Positions 24,757-34,636 are shown, counted from the stretch's first letter. The stretch is DNA of 34,860 nucleotides from Paludibacteraceae bacterium (GCA_024405855.1 JAKSNZ010000015.1:1-34860); one strand, 5' to 3'. A program made the numbers and translations. The notes: a model not told the origin generated them from the sequence alone.

Positions 24757-26061
24757 TTAATGCAGTGCTCTGACTATATCCATACCATTAGCATATAGTA
24801 ATAGGAATATTAGTAGCAATAGCCCTATCTTCTGCATCTTAATCATAAACTCCTGACTAAGTTTCTTGCGTGTGATAATTTCATACAGAAGGAATATTAT
24901 ATGTCCACCATCAAGGGCAGGAATAGGAAGAATATTCATAAATGCAAGAATAACAGACAGATACGCCGTCAGATACCAAAAGTAAACCCAATTTATCTCA
25001 TCAGGGAACAGTTTTGTAATGGTGCCAAAGCCACCAATATTTTCTGCTCCTGCCTTTGTAAACACCATCTTAAAGTCACTTCCATAACCGGCAAAGGTAC
25101 TGACACCCTTCTTAATACCAGCCGGGAAAGACTGCCAAAATGTGTATCTCTTTTCAGTAACTTTGTATATTTCAGTATAAGGAGTAACATACACTCCTAT
25201 CTTTCCTGCTGAATCGGGGGTAAGTTCCGCACTCATCAAAGTTCCGTTTCTGTAGAAACCCACCTGCATAGGCATGTTTTTGTGAGCCTTAATGACAGCA
25301 GGAAAATCACTCCAAGCGGAATAAACCGTATCATTTATGCTAATTATGCTATCTTTTGCCATCAGACCTGCTTTCTCCGCAGGAGTTGATGTCATTACCT
25401 CTTTAACCACAAACGGTATTCTGAACGATGCAAAGCCCTCTTTAGAGGAAATCAAATCTTCCATAAAAGTTCTTGTCATAACAAGTTGCTTGCGTTCTCC
25501 GTTTCTCAGTACGGTTACATTTGAAGCGTTCAGTATTTTGCGTACGCTCTCCTCATCAAAAGCCTCAAGCGTTTCTCCATCAGCGGCAAGCAGAATATCA
25601 CCGTCTTGGAATCCTTGGTCTTTTGCCACCTCACTGAACTCCATACCCATTGTAGCATCGGATAGTTTTACATATTGTTCACCTTGAGTGAACATTATCA
25701 TTGCGTATATGACTATGGCGGCAATGAAATTCATAAACACGCCTGCACTCATAATTATAAGTCTTTGCCATGCTGGTTTGGAGCGAAACTCCCACGGTTG
25801 AGGAGGTTTTGCCATCTGCTCTGTATCAAGGCTCTCATCTATCATGCCTGCAAGTTTCACATATCCGCCAAATGGGAGCCAACCTATACCATATTCAGTG
25901 TCACTGCCTTTAGGCTTAAACTTAAAAATAGAGAACCAAGGGTTAAAGAACAGGTAAAACTTCTCTACTCTTACACCAAATATCTTTGCTGTAATAAAAT
26001 GTCCAAACTCATGGATTATCACAAGAAAGGACAATGCCAACATTAATTGCAATAATTGCAT
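24757..26061 (-). CDS. rseP: RseP-like site-2 zinc metalloprotease
   Basis: Intramembrane M50 protease of 434 residues. The first active-site motif HEFGH lies at residues 17-21 in the first membrane helix and the second, LDGGH, at about 383-387. Two PDZ-like regions lie between them (EVAKDQGFQDGDILLAADGE and EVMTSTPAEKAGLMAKDSI), plus three or four membrane helices. RseP cleaves anti-sigma factors and leftover signal peptides within the inner membrane. The ATG at 26061 (MQLLQLMLALSFLVI) is preferred; an upstream frame extension to 26094 crosses the promoter. The -7 box ends only 8 bases before this ATG, so the mRNA may be nearly leaderless. It is convergent with dxr. Confidence 0.92.
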   Translation of the reverse strand: MQLLQLMLALSFLVIIHEFGHFITAKIFGVRVEKFYLFFNPWFSIFKFKPKGSDTEYGIGWLPFGGYVKLAGMIDESLDTEQMAKPPQPWEFRSKPAWQRLIIMSAGVFMNFIAAIVIYAMIMFTQGEQYVKLSDATMGMEFSEVAKDQGFQDGDILLAADGETLEAFDEESVRKILNASNVTVLRNGERKQLVMTRTFMEDLISSKEGFASFRIPFVVKEVMTSTPAEKAGLMAKDSIISINDTVYSAWSDFPAVIKAHKNMPMQVGFYRNGTLMSAELTPDSAGKIGVYVTPYTEIYKVTEKRYTFWQSFPAGIKKGVSTFAGYGSDFKMVFTKAGAENIGGFGTITKLFPDEINWVYFWYLTAYLSVILAFMNILPIPALDGGHIIFLLYEIITRKKLSQEFMIKMQKIGLLLLIFLLLYANGMDIVRALH

Positions 26062-26069
26062 AACAGGTG

Positions 26070-26100
26070 CAAAGATAGTGCAAACCCAATACAAAACAAA
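26070..26100 (-). promoter_or_regulatory. Promoter of rseP, almost touching the start codon
   Basis: TTTG (26100-26097), 19 bases, then TATCTTTG (26077-26070) match the Bacteroidota promoter. Only 8 bases separate the -7 box from the rseP ATG. The -33 end overlaps the A run (T run on the minus strand) of the upstream operon's terminator. Confidence 0.7.
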
Positions 26101-26122
26101 AAAAAGACCACATTAAGTGGTC
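26098..26122 (-). terminator. Intrinsic terminator of the susCD-lipoprotein operon
   Basis: On the minus strand GACCAC and GTGGTC form a perfect 6-bp stem (extended by A-T pairs) with loop TTAAT, followed by eight T. On the plus strand the hairpin is followed by five T. Confidence 0.85.
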
Positions 26123-26148
26123 TTTTTCAAGATATTAATAACATTTTG

Positions 26149-27789
26149 TTACTTGACAATTACAGGCACTGCATCAAATGCATCTTCAGCAGTGGCAATC
26201 AACAAATCACAACCAATGATGGAAACAGATGCATTCAATCCACTCTTAGTATCATCATAAATCTTTAACATCAACTGCCAATTAGCCTCTGTATAATCAT
26301 CCATATCGTATGCAGCAAGCAAAATATCCAAAGCCGTTATGTATTCCTCAACTTTAGCCAATGTTGGTACATCAGCATAATATGATGTTGATTTTGTGAA
26401 ATCAGCAACCTTAGTTGCTTTTTGCAATTCATTCAATCTGTTATAAGAATAATCCACATTCAACATAGTGTTTATTGCTTGGCTCTTCAATGAAGAAATC
26501 TCTGCCCAGCACCACACAGAATAGTTAGCTTGTTGCTTTTTTTCTGCACTAGTGTAAGCATCTTCAGTACTTTTCACCCATTTATTTACATCTTTTAGAG
26601 TTGCAATATCATAATACTGAATACCTGACTGCTGTACAGCAATATCAAGTTCTTTGAAAGTTTTAGCGGCGTCAAAACTTGCTACTGCCAATGCATCCAA
26701 ATCCAACACTCTTGCCCATGCAACCTCAGTATAATTCTCCTCAATGTGACCATCACTCAAGCCACCGTTTATAGGCTTGGTATGGAATGTCCAGCACCAT
26801 GTTTCAAGACCCCACTTGCGTGCAATCTGCATATACAAATCTGTGATATTTGCAGCAGCCAAATCAACTGCATCTTCACATCCTGCAAATGAAAGATGTG
26901 CAGGGTCTGCAAGATATGTTTGAGCGGCTTCATTCAAGGCACTTATCATACTTATAGTATCACCTGTAGCGGTAATGTTAAACGGCAACTTTAAGCCTAA
27001 TGCCTCCGGAGTATAAGAACCATTGTCTGCCACTGCATTCATATAAGCACTGGCATCAGCCTTATATCTGCCTAACAAATCGGCAATGGAATCAACACTT
27101 GCCATATCATAATATACGCCTGCATCATAAGTTTCAGAGACAGCAAGAATTGGTTTGCCGTCTTTGTCAACAAACTTACCTTCACTTTCAAGAGTATATC
27201 GGTCAGGAAGGAATTTGTTATATACATTTTCAAATTCTCCCGATTTTAGTATTACTATTGAATAGTTTACAGGCTTAAAGAAGTAAAGAACCAATTGGTC
27301 TGCTCTTCCCTCCTTACTCTGACGATATATCATATATTTGTTTTTCACAGTACGAACTGTGTCTCTTATGTCCGTTTCATTCTTAGTCAAAGTCTGTTCA
27401 TATGTTAATACAGCCATATAATTTGAATTTCTTAACGGCTCAGAATATTGGTTGTTTGCAGATACAACAACAATGTCAGCATAAACAACTTTGCCGTCTC
27501 CAAATTTTCCGCAAGCAACAGTTGTACCAACCTTTTTACCTGTAACAACACCATTTGCATCAATAGTGGCTACAAAAGTATTTGCAATACTCCATTCAAC
27601 ACTGTTAACAGCATAAGGAGTGTCATCCTTTACACCAAAAGAATTTACTTTCAATTGGTATTGTTCACCTACTTTTATCTCTTGCTTGTTTGTGTTTGGA
27701 GAAAAGCTTAATTCGTTCTCCTTTTTGCAAGCCAATAAGGACAAACCTGCAAGTAAACAGATTACTGATTTTATATAAATGTTTTTCAT
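26149..27789 (-). CDS. Surface lipoprotein with Big_2-like and FIVAR-like regions, third gene of the SusCD operon
   Basis: Lipoprotein of 546 residues with lipobox SLLAC near Cys21. Residues about 30-105 look like a bacterial Ig-like Big_2 domain (KVGEQYQLKVNSFG, VATIDANGVVTGKKVGTT). The middle part is unrecognised. The C-terminal third is helical, and its last segment (DDYTEANWQLMLKIYDDTKS, then LLIATAEDAFDAV) resembles FIVAR-type three-helix modules. The reading frame has a TTG at 27795, but the ATG at 27789 is the likely start. It follows susD by 32 bases and occupies the position of SusE/SusF-type glycan-binding lipoproteins, so a surface glycan-binding role is inferred. No sequence match to SusE/F was recognised. 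Confidence 0.7.
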   Translation of the reverse strand: MKNIYIKSVICLLAGLSLLACKKENELSFSPNTNKQEIKVGEQYQLKVNSFGVKDDTPYAVNSVEWSIANTFVATIDANGVVTGKKVGTTVACGKFGDGKVVYADIVVVSANNQYSEPLRNSNYMAVLTYEQTLTKNETDIRDTVRTVKNKYMIYRQSKEGRADQLVLYFFKPVNYSIVILKSGEFENVYNKFLPDRYTLESEGKFVDKDGKPILAVSETYDAGVYYDMASVDSIADLLGRYKADASAYMNAVADNGSYTPEALGLKLPFNITATGDTISMISALNEAAQTYLADPAHLSFAGCEDAVDLAAANITDLYMQIARKWGLETWCWTFHTKPINGGLSDGHIEENYTEVAWARVLDLDALAVASFDAAKTFKELDIAVQQSGIQYYDIATLKDVNKWVKSTEDAYTSAEKKQQANYSVWCWAEISSLKSQAINTMLNVDYSYNRLNELQKATKVADFTKSTSYYADVPTLAKVEEYITALDILLAAYDMDDYTEANWQLMLKIYDDTKSGLNASVSIIGCDLLIATAEDAFDAVPVIVK

Positions 27790-27821
27790 GGTCAAAAATT
27801 TTTAAAATAATAACTTAAGTA

Positions 27822-29507
27822 TTAATAACCAGGGTTCTGTGTCCATGGCTCTCTATCATTTACATGCATTTCCATAAATTTCTTAGGTATAGGGAACCAT
27901 TTTCTTGAATCGTCCTGTGCTTTCTTAAATGTCCACATGTAGTTATCGCCTGTGTATTTTCCGTGTCTGATAAGGTCTCTACGACGAACATTCTCCCAAG
28001 CAAGTTCACGACCACGCTCATCAAGCAATTCATCAGCATCAAGTGATGTGTATGGTTCCAAACCTGCACGTGTTCTTATAAGTTGGAAATCGCTGTTACC
28101 AAGAAGTGAATTAATATCACCGCCACCATTCAAGCAAGCCTCTGCCTTCATATAAAGAACATCAGCATAGCGTAACAGAACAAAGTCATTCTCCATGTAT
28201 TTATTTACAGTAGAGTTCTTTTCTGTCTCATACTTCATGCAGCGTGCACCGTCATTCCATGAACAATTGCTGACCTTGTCACCGAAAGTACTTACAATGA
28301 TAACATCATTCTTGTTCTCATCTTGTACAATGAATCCGAATTCATCATAAACAGGACCTAAGAACCAACCATACTTAGTGTTGATATCCTGGAACTCAAC
28401 TTTAGTGCCTAAATATGGGTCACATGGTCCACGACGGTCTTTAGCATCATAAAGAGCAAGGAACTCAGGTGATGCGGCAAATCCGTTCCATGGTTTCTCA
28501 AGCAGACCATAAAGTGTTTGGAAAGCATAAGGTTGAGTTAGCAGATTCAAACGCAACTTGTTTGACATTTTACCTGCAACATCCTGATAGTCAAAACTAC
28601 CGTTACCGTTTTCAACTATTACAAATATGTTCTCCTGACTGCTTTGATTATATACAAGGAAATTGTTGAAGAAATTACTTTCAATATGGTATGAACCTGA
28701 ATTGATAATATTGTCACAATACTTTACACATGCCTGATACATATTTGAACAACCTATTGCACCCATTTTCTCATCAATGGTCTTTTGGTCAACATCAAAA
28801 GATTTTGCATTCAAATACAGACGGGCAAGAAGCATATTGCCAACACCTTGAGTTGCACGACCGTACATATCAGCAGAAGCGGTCTGCAATTGCGGTGTAT
28901 AAGTTTCCAAACATGTTACCAACGCTTTCCAAACATTTGAAGTTGACATCAAAGGAATCTGGGCATCTTCACTATCAGGATACTCCTCAGTGTAAGGAAT
29001 GCGACCAAACATATCAAACATTGTATAGTAATAGTATGATCTAAGGACACATAACTCTGCACTGAACATCTGATAATTCTCTTTGATTCCAGGTTCGTCC
29101 TTGTAAGGTGCAATCTGTTTCAAGATTTTGTTACAAAGAGTTGCACCTGCAATACATTTGTCCCAAACAAGTTCAAATGCCTCTGTTTCATAATTCCAAT
29201 CCATTGTATTCAAAGAAGCCCAATAACCGCTATCATCCCAGTTGTTACCCGGGTTACGTACCGGACAGCGGGCTTCATCTGATGTAAGGGTGTTAAGACC
29301 CCAATATCCCCAGTGGTCATGTAACCACTTAAGTTCTGCGTATGCTTGACCAACAAGCTTTGACAGATTCTCTGGATCCTTCAACAATTCTTCAGTTGTA
29401 GGATTTCCGTATGCCTCTTCTTTCAAGAAATCCTCACATGATGTGAGAGAAAGACCAAGGGCAATTGCTATTATATATATTAAATACTTTTTCATATCTG
29501 TTTTCAT
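27822..29507 (-). CDS. susD: SusD/RagB-family outer membrane lipoprotein
   Basis: Lipoprotein of 561 residues (557 if the second ATG at 29495 is used) with lipobox LTSC. SusD-family features are the N-terminal CEDFLKEEAYGNPTTEE, the AELCVLRSYYYYTMFDMFGR segment with TPR-like helices, MLLARLYLNAK, and the C-terminal NDFVLLRYADVLYMKAEACL plus RRRDLIRHGKY. It caps the SusC channel at the cell surface and captures glycan or other polymeric nutrients. The gene starts 8 bases after susC. The neighbouring amylase suggests alpha-glucans as ligand, but binding residues were not compared with a known starch-binding SusD. Confidence 0.93.
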   Translation of the reverse strand: MKTDMKKYLIYIIAIALGLSLTSCEDFLKEEAYGNPTTEELLKDPENLSKLVGQAYAELKWLHDHWGYWGLNTLTSDEARCPVRNPGNNWDDSGYWASLNTMDWNYETEAFELVWDKCIAGATLCNKILKQIAPYKDEPGIKENYQMFSAELCVLRSYYYYTMFDMFGRIPYTEEYPDSEDAQIPLMSTSNVWKALVTCLETYTPQLQTASADMYGRATQGVGNMLLARLYLNAKSFDVDQKTIDEKMGAIGCSNMYQACVKYCDNIINSGSYHIESNFFNNFLVYNQSSQENIFVIVENGNGSFDYQDVAGKMSNKLRLNLLTQPYAFQTLYGLLEKPWNGFAASPEFLALYDAKDRRGPCDPYLGTKVEFQDINTKYGWFLGPVYDEFGFIVQDENKNDVIIVSTFGDKVSNCSWNDGARCMKYETEKNSTVNKYMENDFVLLRYADVLYMKAEACLNGGGDINSLLGNSDFQLIRTRAGLEPYTSLDADELLDERGRELAWENVRRRDLIRHGKYTGDNYMWTFKKAQDDSRKWFPIPKKFMEMHVNDREPWTQNPGY

Positions 29508-29515
29508 TTTTAAGG

Positions 29516-32488
29516 TTAGAACGTTGCATTAACACCAAACAAGAATGTGGCTACACGTGGATAGAAACTTACATAGTTAATACCTGCACTATTGATGTCA
29601 CCAACATTGACTTCAGGGTCAAGTCCTGAGTATTTTGTAATTGTAAATAAGTTTTGACCTGTTAAATACAATCTCAGGTTCTTACAATATTTGTTAGGCT
29701 TCAAAGGTATTGTAAAACCAAGTGTAATGTTATCACACTTCAAATAAGAACCGTCCTCAAGCCAGTAGTCAGAGAACTTACTGTCTCTATACGCTCCTGT
29801 ACCATTAGCAATGGCTTGTGTGGTTGACTTATAAACCTGATTGGCTTGAGCACCACCTGTTGAAGGAGTGTAAGCCCAACGAGTAACATTCAATACTTTA
29901 TTACCAACCATTCCGCGGAAGAATATTGTAAGGTCAATCCATTTCCAACGTACAACGTTGTTCCAACCAAATGTCATAATAGGTTGTGCCCTACCAACAA
30001 TCTTTTGGTCTGCCTCTGTAATTTCCCCATCACCGTTCTGGTCCTTATAAACAAGTGTATGTGTTGAATTGTCAACATGGTCAACTTCATAGCCATAGAA
30101 CAAACCTATAGATTCACCCTCGCGGATAATCTGTGTTGTTGTAGAGTTAAGTCCGTTACCACCAACACCACCTGTTGATTTTTCAGTATAGTTAAGACCT
30201 TTTTTAGGGTCTGACAAAGAAACAATCTTGTTGTCATCAAATGCCATTGTCCAAGTAGATGTCCAATTCCAATTCTGAGTCTTTACAGGAACACCTGTAA
30301 GAGCAACCTCAATACCTTTTGCCTTAATCTCACCAGCATTAGCCAAAAGTGAGTTATATAGATATGGAGGTGTTGGAACATCATACCAGTAAAGCAAGTC
30401 CTTAGTATTACGGATATACATATCAATGCTACCATACAAGCGGTTTGTCAAGAACGCAAAGTCAATACCAAGGTTATACTCAAACTTACGCTCCCATTTC
30501 AAATCAGGGTTAGCGTTCTGGCAAACCTTATATGATTTAACCCATTGGTCTTTGTACCAGAATGTACCTCCTGAAGCAAGCAACTCCTTAGAGGCCAAAT
30601 CCTGACCAACGTTGTTACCTGTGATACCAAAACCAAAACGTAGTTTCAAGTCATCAAGCCAGCGGACATCCTTCAACCAATCCTCACCGCTTAGACGCCA
30701 ACCTGCAGATGCTGCAGGGAACACACCCCAATGGTTGTTCTTACCAAAACGAGAAGAACCCTCAACGCGGACTGATGCTGACAACAAGTATTTCTCTTTG
30801 TAGTTATAGTTTGCACGTGCAAAGAAAGATGCCAAAGAATTTGAACTACGATATGAACTTACATTCATCTTAGTCTTTTCTGCATCACCTTCCTGCATCT
30901 TGTAATACTTAATATCATCAGTTGCAAAACCTGAGTTTTCCAATGTACCGCCATCGTATGTAAACTTCTGGAATGAGAAACCACCTACAAGAGCAAGAGA
31001 GTGGTCATTCCATTGACCTGTGTAATCAAGAGTGGCCTCTGTCAAAATATTCAGGTTCTTGTCATAGTTACGTTTAGCCAAGCCTGCATTATCAGCATCA
31101 ATCTGATACTTCAAGCTATTATATTTATAGCCATAATTGTCACCCTCTTCAATAGCGGCAAAACCGTTAATCTTCAAACCCTTTACAGGAAGAATATTGA
31201 TTGTTGCACGAACAGAACCACGGAAGTAGTTTCCGTCTCCGTACTCCTCATTAAGTACAAATGGTTCAACAGGGTTATTGTAACCTGATGCCTCTACATA
31301 GTAGTATCCGTTCTTTCTGCTCTTATCATATACAGGGTAAGTAGGGTTAAGTGTTGCACATTGGTCAAACTGAGCCCAATCCTTATCATTTTTGTAGTGC
31401 ATATAAGAGAAGTCATACTGCAAATCAAGCCAGCCTTCAAATGCCTTTTGATTGGCAGCCATTTTTGCCATAATCTCATTACGCTTGTTTGTTATACCTT
31501 CAGCGTATTTGTAGTTAATAGAACCACGATAGCTGAATTTCTTTGTAGCACCCGATACAGAAATGTTGTGGTTTGTTGTAACAGGAGCCTCTCTTGCAAT
31601 CATTGAGTAGTAGTCACTCCAACTGCCGTGATTCAATCCTGAAAACGCTCCGTTTGTCCATTGGTCCATATTGACAAACTCATTTACATTTGTCATACCT
31701 GTATTGCTGTTCTTAGCGGAAACGGAAACGTAACCTGAATAGTCAACCTGAGCGGTTCCGCATTCCTGACTTTCAGAGCTCAAACCACGTTTTGTTGTAA
31801 TAAGCACAACACCATTGGTACCACGCGTACCGTAGATTGCGGCAGAAGAACCATCCTTCAAAACGTCCATTGAAGCAATATCATCCGGAGCAATGTTATC
31901 AATGTTTGATACAGGAACACCATCAACAATGTAAAGAGGTGTTGAACCTGAACCTGCATCCAATGTTGACGTACCACGAATTTGTACATTAAAGCCAGTG
32001 TTTGTAGGGTCACCACCTGATGTGTTAGTGATTGTCAAACCTGCAACCTTACCTTGCAAAAGTCCCATAGGGTTTGTCTTTGCACCGGCATTGAAGTTTT
32101 CAGCCTTTACACTTGCCACAGCAGAAGTGATTTCCTTTGCCTTTTGAGAACCGTAACCAACGGCTACTACCTCTTCCAAGTGCGTTGATGCCTCACGCAA
32201 AATAACGTTTGCACTTGTTTTGCCTGCCACACTGATAGACTGAGTCTCATAACCAGTGTAAGAAAACTCAAGTTTCTTTGCTGTTGATGGCAATGTAAGT
32301 TCATAATTACCATCAAAGTCTGTAATTGTACCAACAGACCTGTCTTCCGCAACTGTAATGTACGCACCTATTATAGGCTCGCCCGTCTCATCAGTAACGG
32401 TTCCCGAGAATGTGGTCTGTCCAAACGCTACTGTAGTACAACATACAGCCAACAAAACCCACAAAACTCTAAGTAAATTTTTGTTCAT
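29516..32488 (-). CDS. susC: SusC/RagA-family TonB-dependent outer membrane transporter
   Basis: Receptor of 990 residues with a signal peptide ending near AFGQ. Residues about 27-108 are the carboxypeptidase-D-like regulatory domain (GTVTDETGEPIIGAYITV, GTITDFDGNYELTLPS). The plug follows, with EEVVAVGYGSQKAKEIT, VQIRGTSTLDAGSG, TPLYIVDGVPVSNIDNI and GTRGTNGVVLITTKRG. A large barrel ends in FLFGVNATF. It imports oligosaccharides bound by SusD using TonB energy. It heads a susC-susD-lipoprotein operon with a promoter 63 bases upstream. No SusR-type, hybrid two-component or anti-sigma regulator gene is seen in the window. Confidence 0.95.
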   Translation of the reverse strand: MNKNLLRVLWVLLAVCCTTVAFGQTTFSGTVTDETGEPIIGAYITVAEDRSVGTITDFDGNYELTLPSTAKKLEFSYTGYETQSISVAGKTSANVILREASTHLEEVVAVGYGSQKAKEITSAVASVKAENFNAGAKTNPMGLLQGKVAGLTITNTSGGDPTNTGFNVQIRGTSTLDAGSGSTPLYIVDGVPVSNIDNIAPDDIASMDVLKDGSSAAIYGTRGTNGVVLITTKRGLSSESQECGTAQVDYSGYVSVSAKNSNTGMTNVNEFVNMDQWTNGAFSGLNHGSWSDYYSMIAREAPVTTNHNISVSGATKKFSYRGSINYKYAEGITNKRNEIMAKMAANQKAFEGWLDLQYDFSYMHYKNDKDWAQFDQCATLNPTYPVYDKSRKNGYYYVEASGYNNPVEPFVLNEEYGDGNYFRGSVRATINILPVKGLKINGFAAIEEGDNYGYKYNSLKYQIDADNAGLAKRNYDKNLNILTEATLDYTGQWNDHSLALVGGFSFQKFTYDGGTLENSGFATDDIKYYKMQEGDAEKTKMNVSSYRSSNSLASFFARANYNYKEKYLLSASVRVEGSSRFGKNNHWGVFPAASAGWRLSGEDWLKDVRWLDDLKLRFGFGITGNNVGQDLASKELLASGGTFWYKDQWVKSYKVCQNANPDLKWERKFEYNLGIDFAFLTNRLYGSIDMYIRNTKDLLYWYDVPTPPYLYNSLLANAGEIKAKGIEVALTGVPVKTQNWNWTSTWTMAFDDNKIVSLSDPKKGLNYTEKSTGGVGGNGLNSTTTQIIREGESIGLFYGYEVDHVDNSTHTLVYKDQNGDGEITEADQKIVGRAQPIMTFGWNNVVRWKWIDLTIFFRGMVGNKVLNVTRWAYTPSTGGAQANQVYKSTTQAIANGTGAYRDSKFSDYWLEDGSYLKCDNITLGFTIPLKPNKYCKNLRLYLTGQNLFTITKYSGLDPEVNVGDINSAGINYVSFYPRVATFLFGVNATF

Positions 32489-32550
32489 ACATTTAATTTT
32501 TTAGGTTAATAAATAGGTTATTTGTGATTATTTTCAATAAATACAGGGGA

Positions 32551-32581
32551 CAAACTTACGCTTTTTTTTTGAAATATGCAA
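32551..32581 (-). promoter_or_regulatory. Promoter of the susCD operon
   Basis: On the minus strand ATTG/TTG (32581-32579), 20 bases and TAAGTTTG (32558-32551) fit the Bacteroidota promoter. The leader is about 55-60 bases. It lies back to back with the amylase promoter; the 238-base gap between susC and the amylase gene holds only these two promoters and T-rich sequence. Confidence 0.65.
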
Positions 32582-32659
32582 TTTTAACCGCTTTTTTTTC
32601 ACTTTTTCTATCATTTTTCACGCATCAGAGCATATTATTCCAATTTACAGGGCATATTT

Positions 32660-32691
32660 TTTGCAAATTATCAATTAATTTATTAACTTTG
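32660..32691 (+). promoter_or_regulatory. Promoter of the amylase/MFS operon
   Basis: TTTG (32660-32663), 20 bases and TAACTTTG (32684-32691) match TTTG-N19-21-TAnnTTTG. The ATG follows 35 bases beyond the -7 box. Confidence 0.75.
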
Positions 32692-32726
32692 AGGGATTTT
32701 TCCATTTTGCGAAAATCAACAATACT

Positions 32727-34610
32727 ATGAAAAAAATCTACACACTACTTTTTGTACTGCTATCAGCCGTGTATGTATTTGCCAGCAAGTGTACAATAAA
32801 CAGAATTGAGCCTATCAGTTGGTGGGTTGGAATGCACAATCCTGAACTCCAACTCTTGTGTTACGGAGACCATATTCAGGACGCATCGGTTGAAATAAGT
32901 TATGAAGGCGTTTCCGTTACCAAAACACAAACGGTTGAGAGCCCTAACTACCTGTTTGTATTTCTAAACATCTCCCCCGATACCAAACCAGGCACCTTTC
33001 CTGTAGTATTCAAGAAGGGGAAAAAGAAGATTGCACAATGCTACTACACTCTTAACAAACGCCTTGAAGGAAGTGCCTCCAGAGGCAGTTTTGGACCTGA
33101 AGATGCAGTATATCTGCTAATGCCTGACCGTTTTGCAAACGGCAACTACAAAAATGACAGTATCAAGGGCTATATACAAGGAGTTGACCGTTCAGATTTA
33201 GGGAAGCGGCACGGCGGAGACATACAAGGCGTAATTGACCACCTTAATTATATAGAGGACCTTGGCTGCACCGCACTTTGGATTACACCTTTCTATGATG
33301 ACAATGACGATGCCTATTCATATCATCACTATTCAGCATGTGATTATTTCAAAATGGACCCTCGTCTTGGCACAAATGAAGATTACAAGAGGCTTTCAGA
33401 CAGCTGTCATATTCATAATCTCAAACTTATTCTTGATGTGGTTCCAAACCATTGCGGCATCAAACATTATTGGATTAATGACCTGCCGGCTCAAGATTGG
33501 CTTCATCAATGGCCTACATACACAAGTTCCAACTACAGAATGACTGCATGGACAGACCCTCATGCATCAGATTATGACAAGGAAAAACTTGTGAAGGGTT
33601 GGTTTGCCCCCAATATGCCTGACCTTAATTTAAGCAACCCGCTGCTTTTCCGCTACCTAAGCCAAGCCTATATTTGGTGGATGGAGTACGGCAATGCTGA
33701 TGGTATTAGAGTTGACACATACCCATACAATAACATACATGATGCAAGTGCATTTATGAAGACCTTTATTGATGAATATCCAAACATTTCAATTGTGGGT
33801 GAGTGTTGGGTTAAGACTCCGCTTGAAATATCATATTACCAAATGGGCAATAATAACAAGGACGGATTCAATTCCAACCTGCACAGTGTTATGGACTTTG
33901 TGCTTAAAGACCACATTCAAGCCGCATTCAATGAAAGAGATGATTGGGACCACGGAACATCAAAATTCTATACCCACTACGCACAGGACTTTGCCTATCC
34001 TAATCCAAATATGATAATGAATTTTGTTGACAACCACGATATTGACCGTTTTTCAGGTGCCGTCAATATGGACATTGACAAATACAAGATGGGAATGGCA
34101 ATGCTTATTACAACAAGAGGTTATCCTCAAATATACTCAGGCGATGAGATAATGCTTGAGGGCATACCTGGTAACTATGAAGGTTACAGATTTGATTTTC
34201 CTGGCGGATGGAAAGAAGACAGCCATAACGCCTTTACCTCTGAAGGCAGAACAGAGACTGAAAATGAGGTGTTCAACTATACAAAGTTGTTGCTTAATTT
34301 CAGAAAAAGTTCAAAGGCTCTTCAAACAGGTAAAATGAAACAATTTATTCCTGAAAACGGAATCTATGTATTTTCAAGATATACAAATGATGAACGCATT
34401 ATTGTTATTTTCAACAATAGCGTAAACTCCCAACTTATGAGTTTTGACAGATACAAGGAATTGTTTGAAGGTTCAGAATCGGGAACAGAAATAACAACGG
34501 GCAAACAGATAGATTTTAGCACAAAACTTTCTCTGCCAGCCAAATCAGCAACTATAATAAAAATAAAGGAGACCGTTACTAGGAATGAGAGCAGAACTAA
34601 GTTTACTTGA
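32727..34610 (+). CDS. Periplasmic GH13 alpha-amylase family enzyme, neopullulanase/cyclomaltodextrinase-like (SusA-like)
   Basis: Secreted enzyme of 627 residues with a signal peptide (residues 1-19). An N-terminal beta domain follows (about 22-110; IEPISWWVGMHNPELQLL is typical of the cyclomaltodextrinase N domain). The GH13 barrel shows the four conserved regions: LDVVPNH (Asp237), GIRVDTYPY (nucleophile Asp330), GECW (acid/base Glu359) and FVDNHD (Asp438). The C-terminal beta domain starts about residue 520. These enzymes cleave alpha-1,4-glucans, cyclodextrins or pullulan. A plain signal peptide without lipobox suggests a periplasmic location, like SusA. The gene is divergent from the susC operon and followed by an MFS sugar transporter. 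The tail KETVTRNESRTKFT extends slightly past the last beta strand. Confidence 0.92.
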   Translation: MKKIYTLLFVLLSAVYVFASKCTINRIEPISWWVGMHNPELQLLCYGDHIQDASVEISYEGVSVTKTQTVESPNYLFVFLNISPDTKPGTFPVVFKKGKKKIAQCYYTLNKRLEGSASRGSFGPEDAVYLLMPDRFANGNYKNDSIKGYIQGVDRSDLGKRHGGDIQGVIDHLNYIEDLGCTALWITPFYDDNDDAYSYHHYSACDYFKMDPRLGTNEDYKRLSDSCHIHNLKLILDVVPNHCGIKHYWINDLPAQDWLHQWPTYTSSNYRMTAWTDPHASDYDKEKLVKGWFAPNMPDLNLSNPLLFRYLSQAYIWWMEYGNADGIRVDTYPYNNIHDASAFMKTFIDEYPNISIVGECWVKTPLEISYYQMGNNNKDGFNSNLHSVMDFVLKDHIQAAFNERDDWDHGTSKFYTHYAQDFAYPNPNMIMNFVDNHDIDRFSGAVNMDIDKYKMGMAMLITTRGYPQIYSGDEIMLEGIPGNYEGYRFDFPGGWKEDSHNAFTSEGRTETENEVFNYTKLLLNFRKSSKALQTGKMKQFIPENGIYVFSRYTNDERIIVIFNNSVNSQLMSFDRYKELFEGSESGTEITTGKQIDFSTKLSLPAKSATIIKIKETVTRNESRTKFT

Positions 34611-34636
34611 GTTATGCCGAATGACGAAGTAACATG

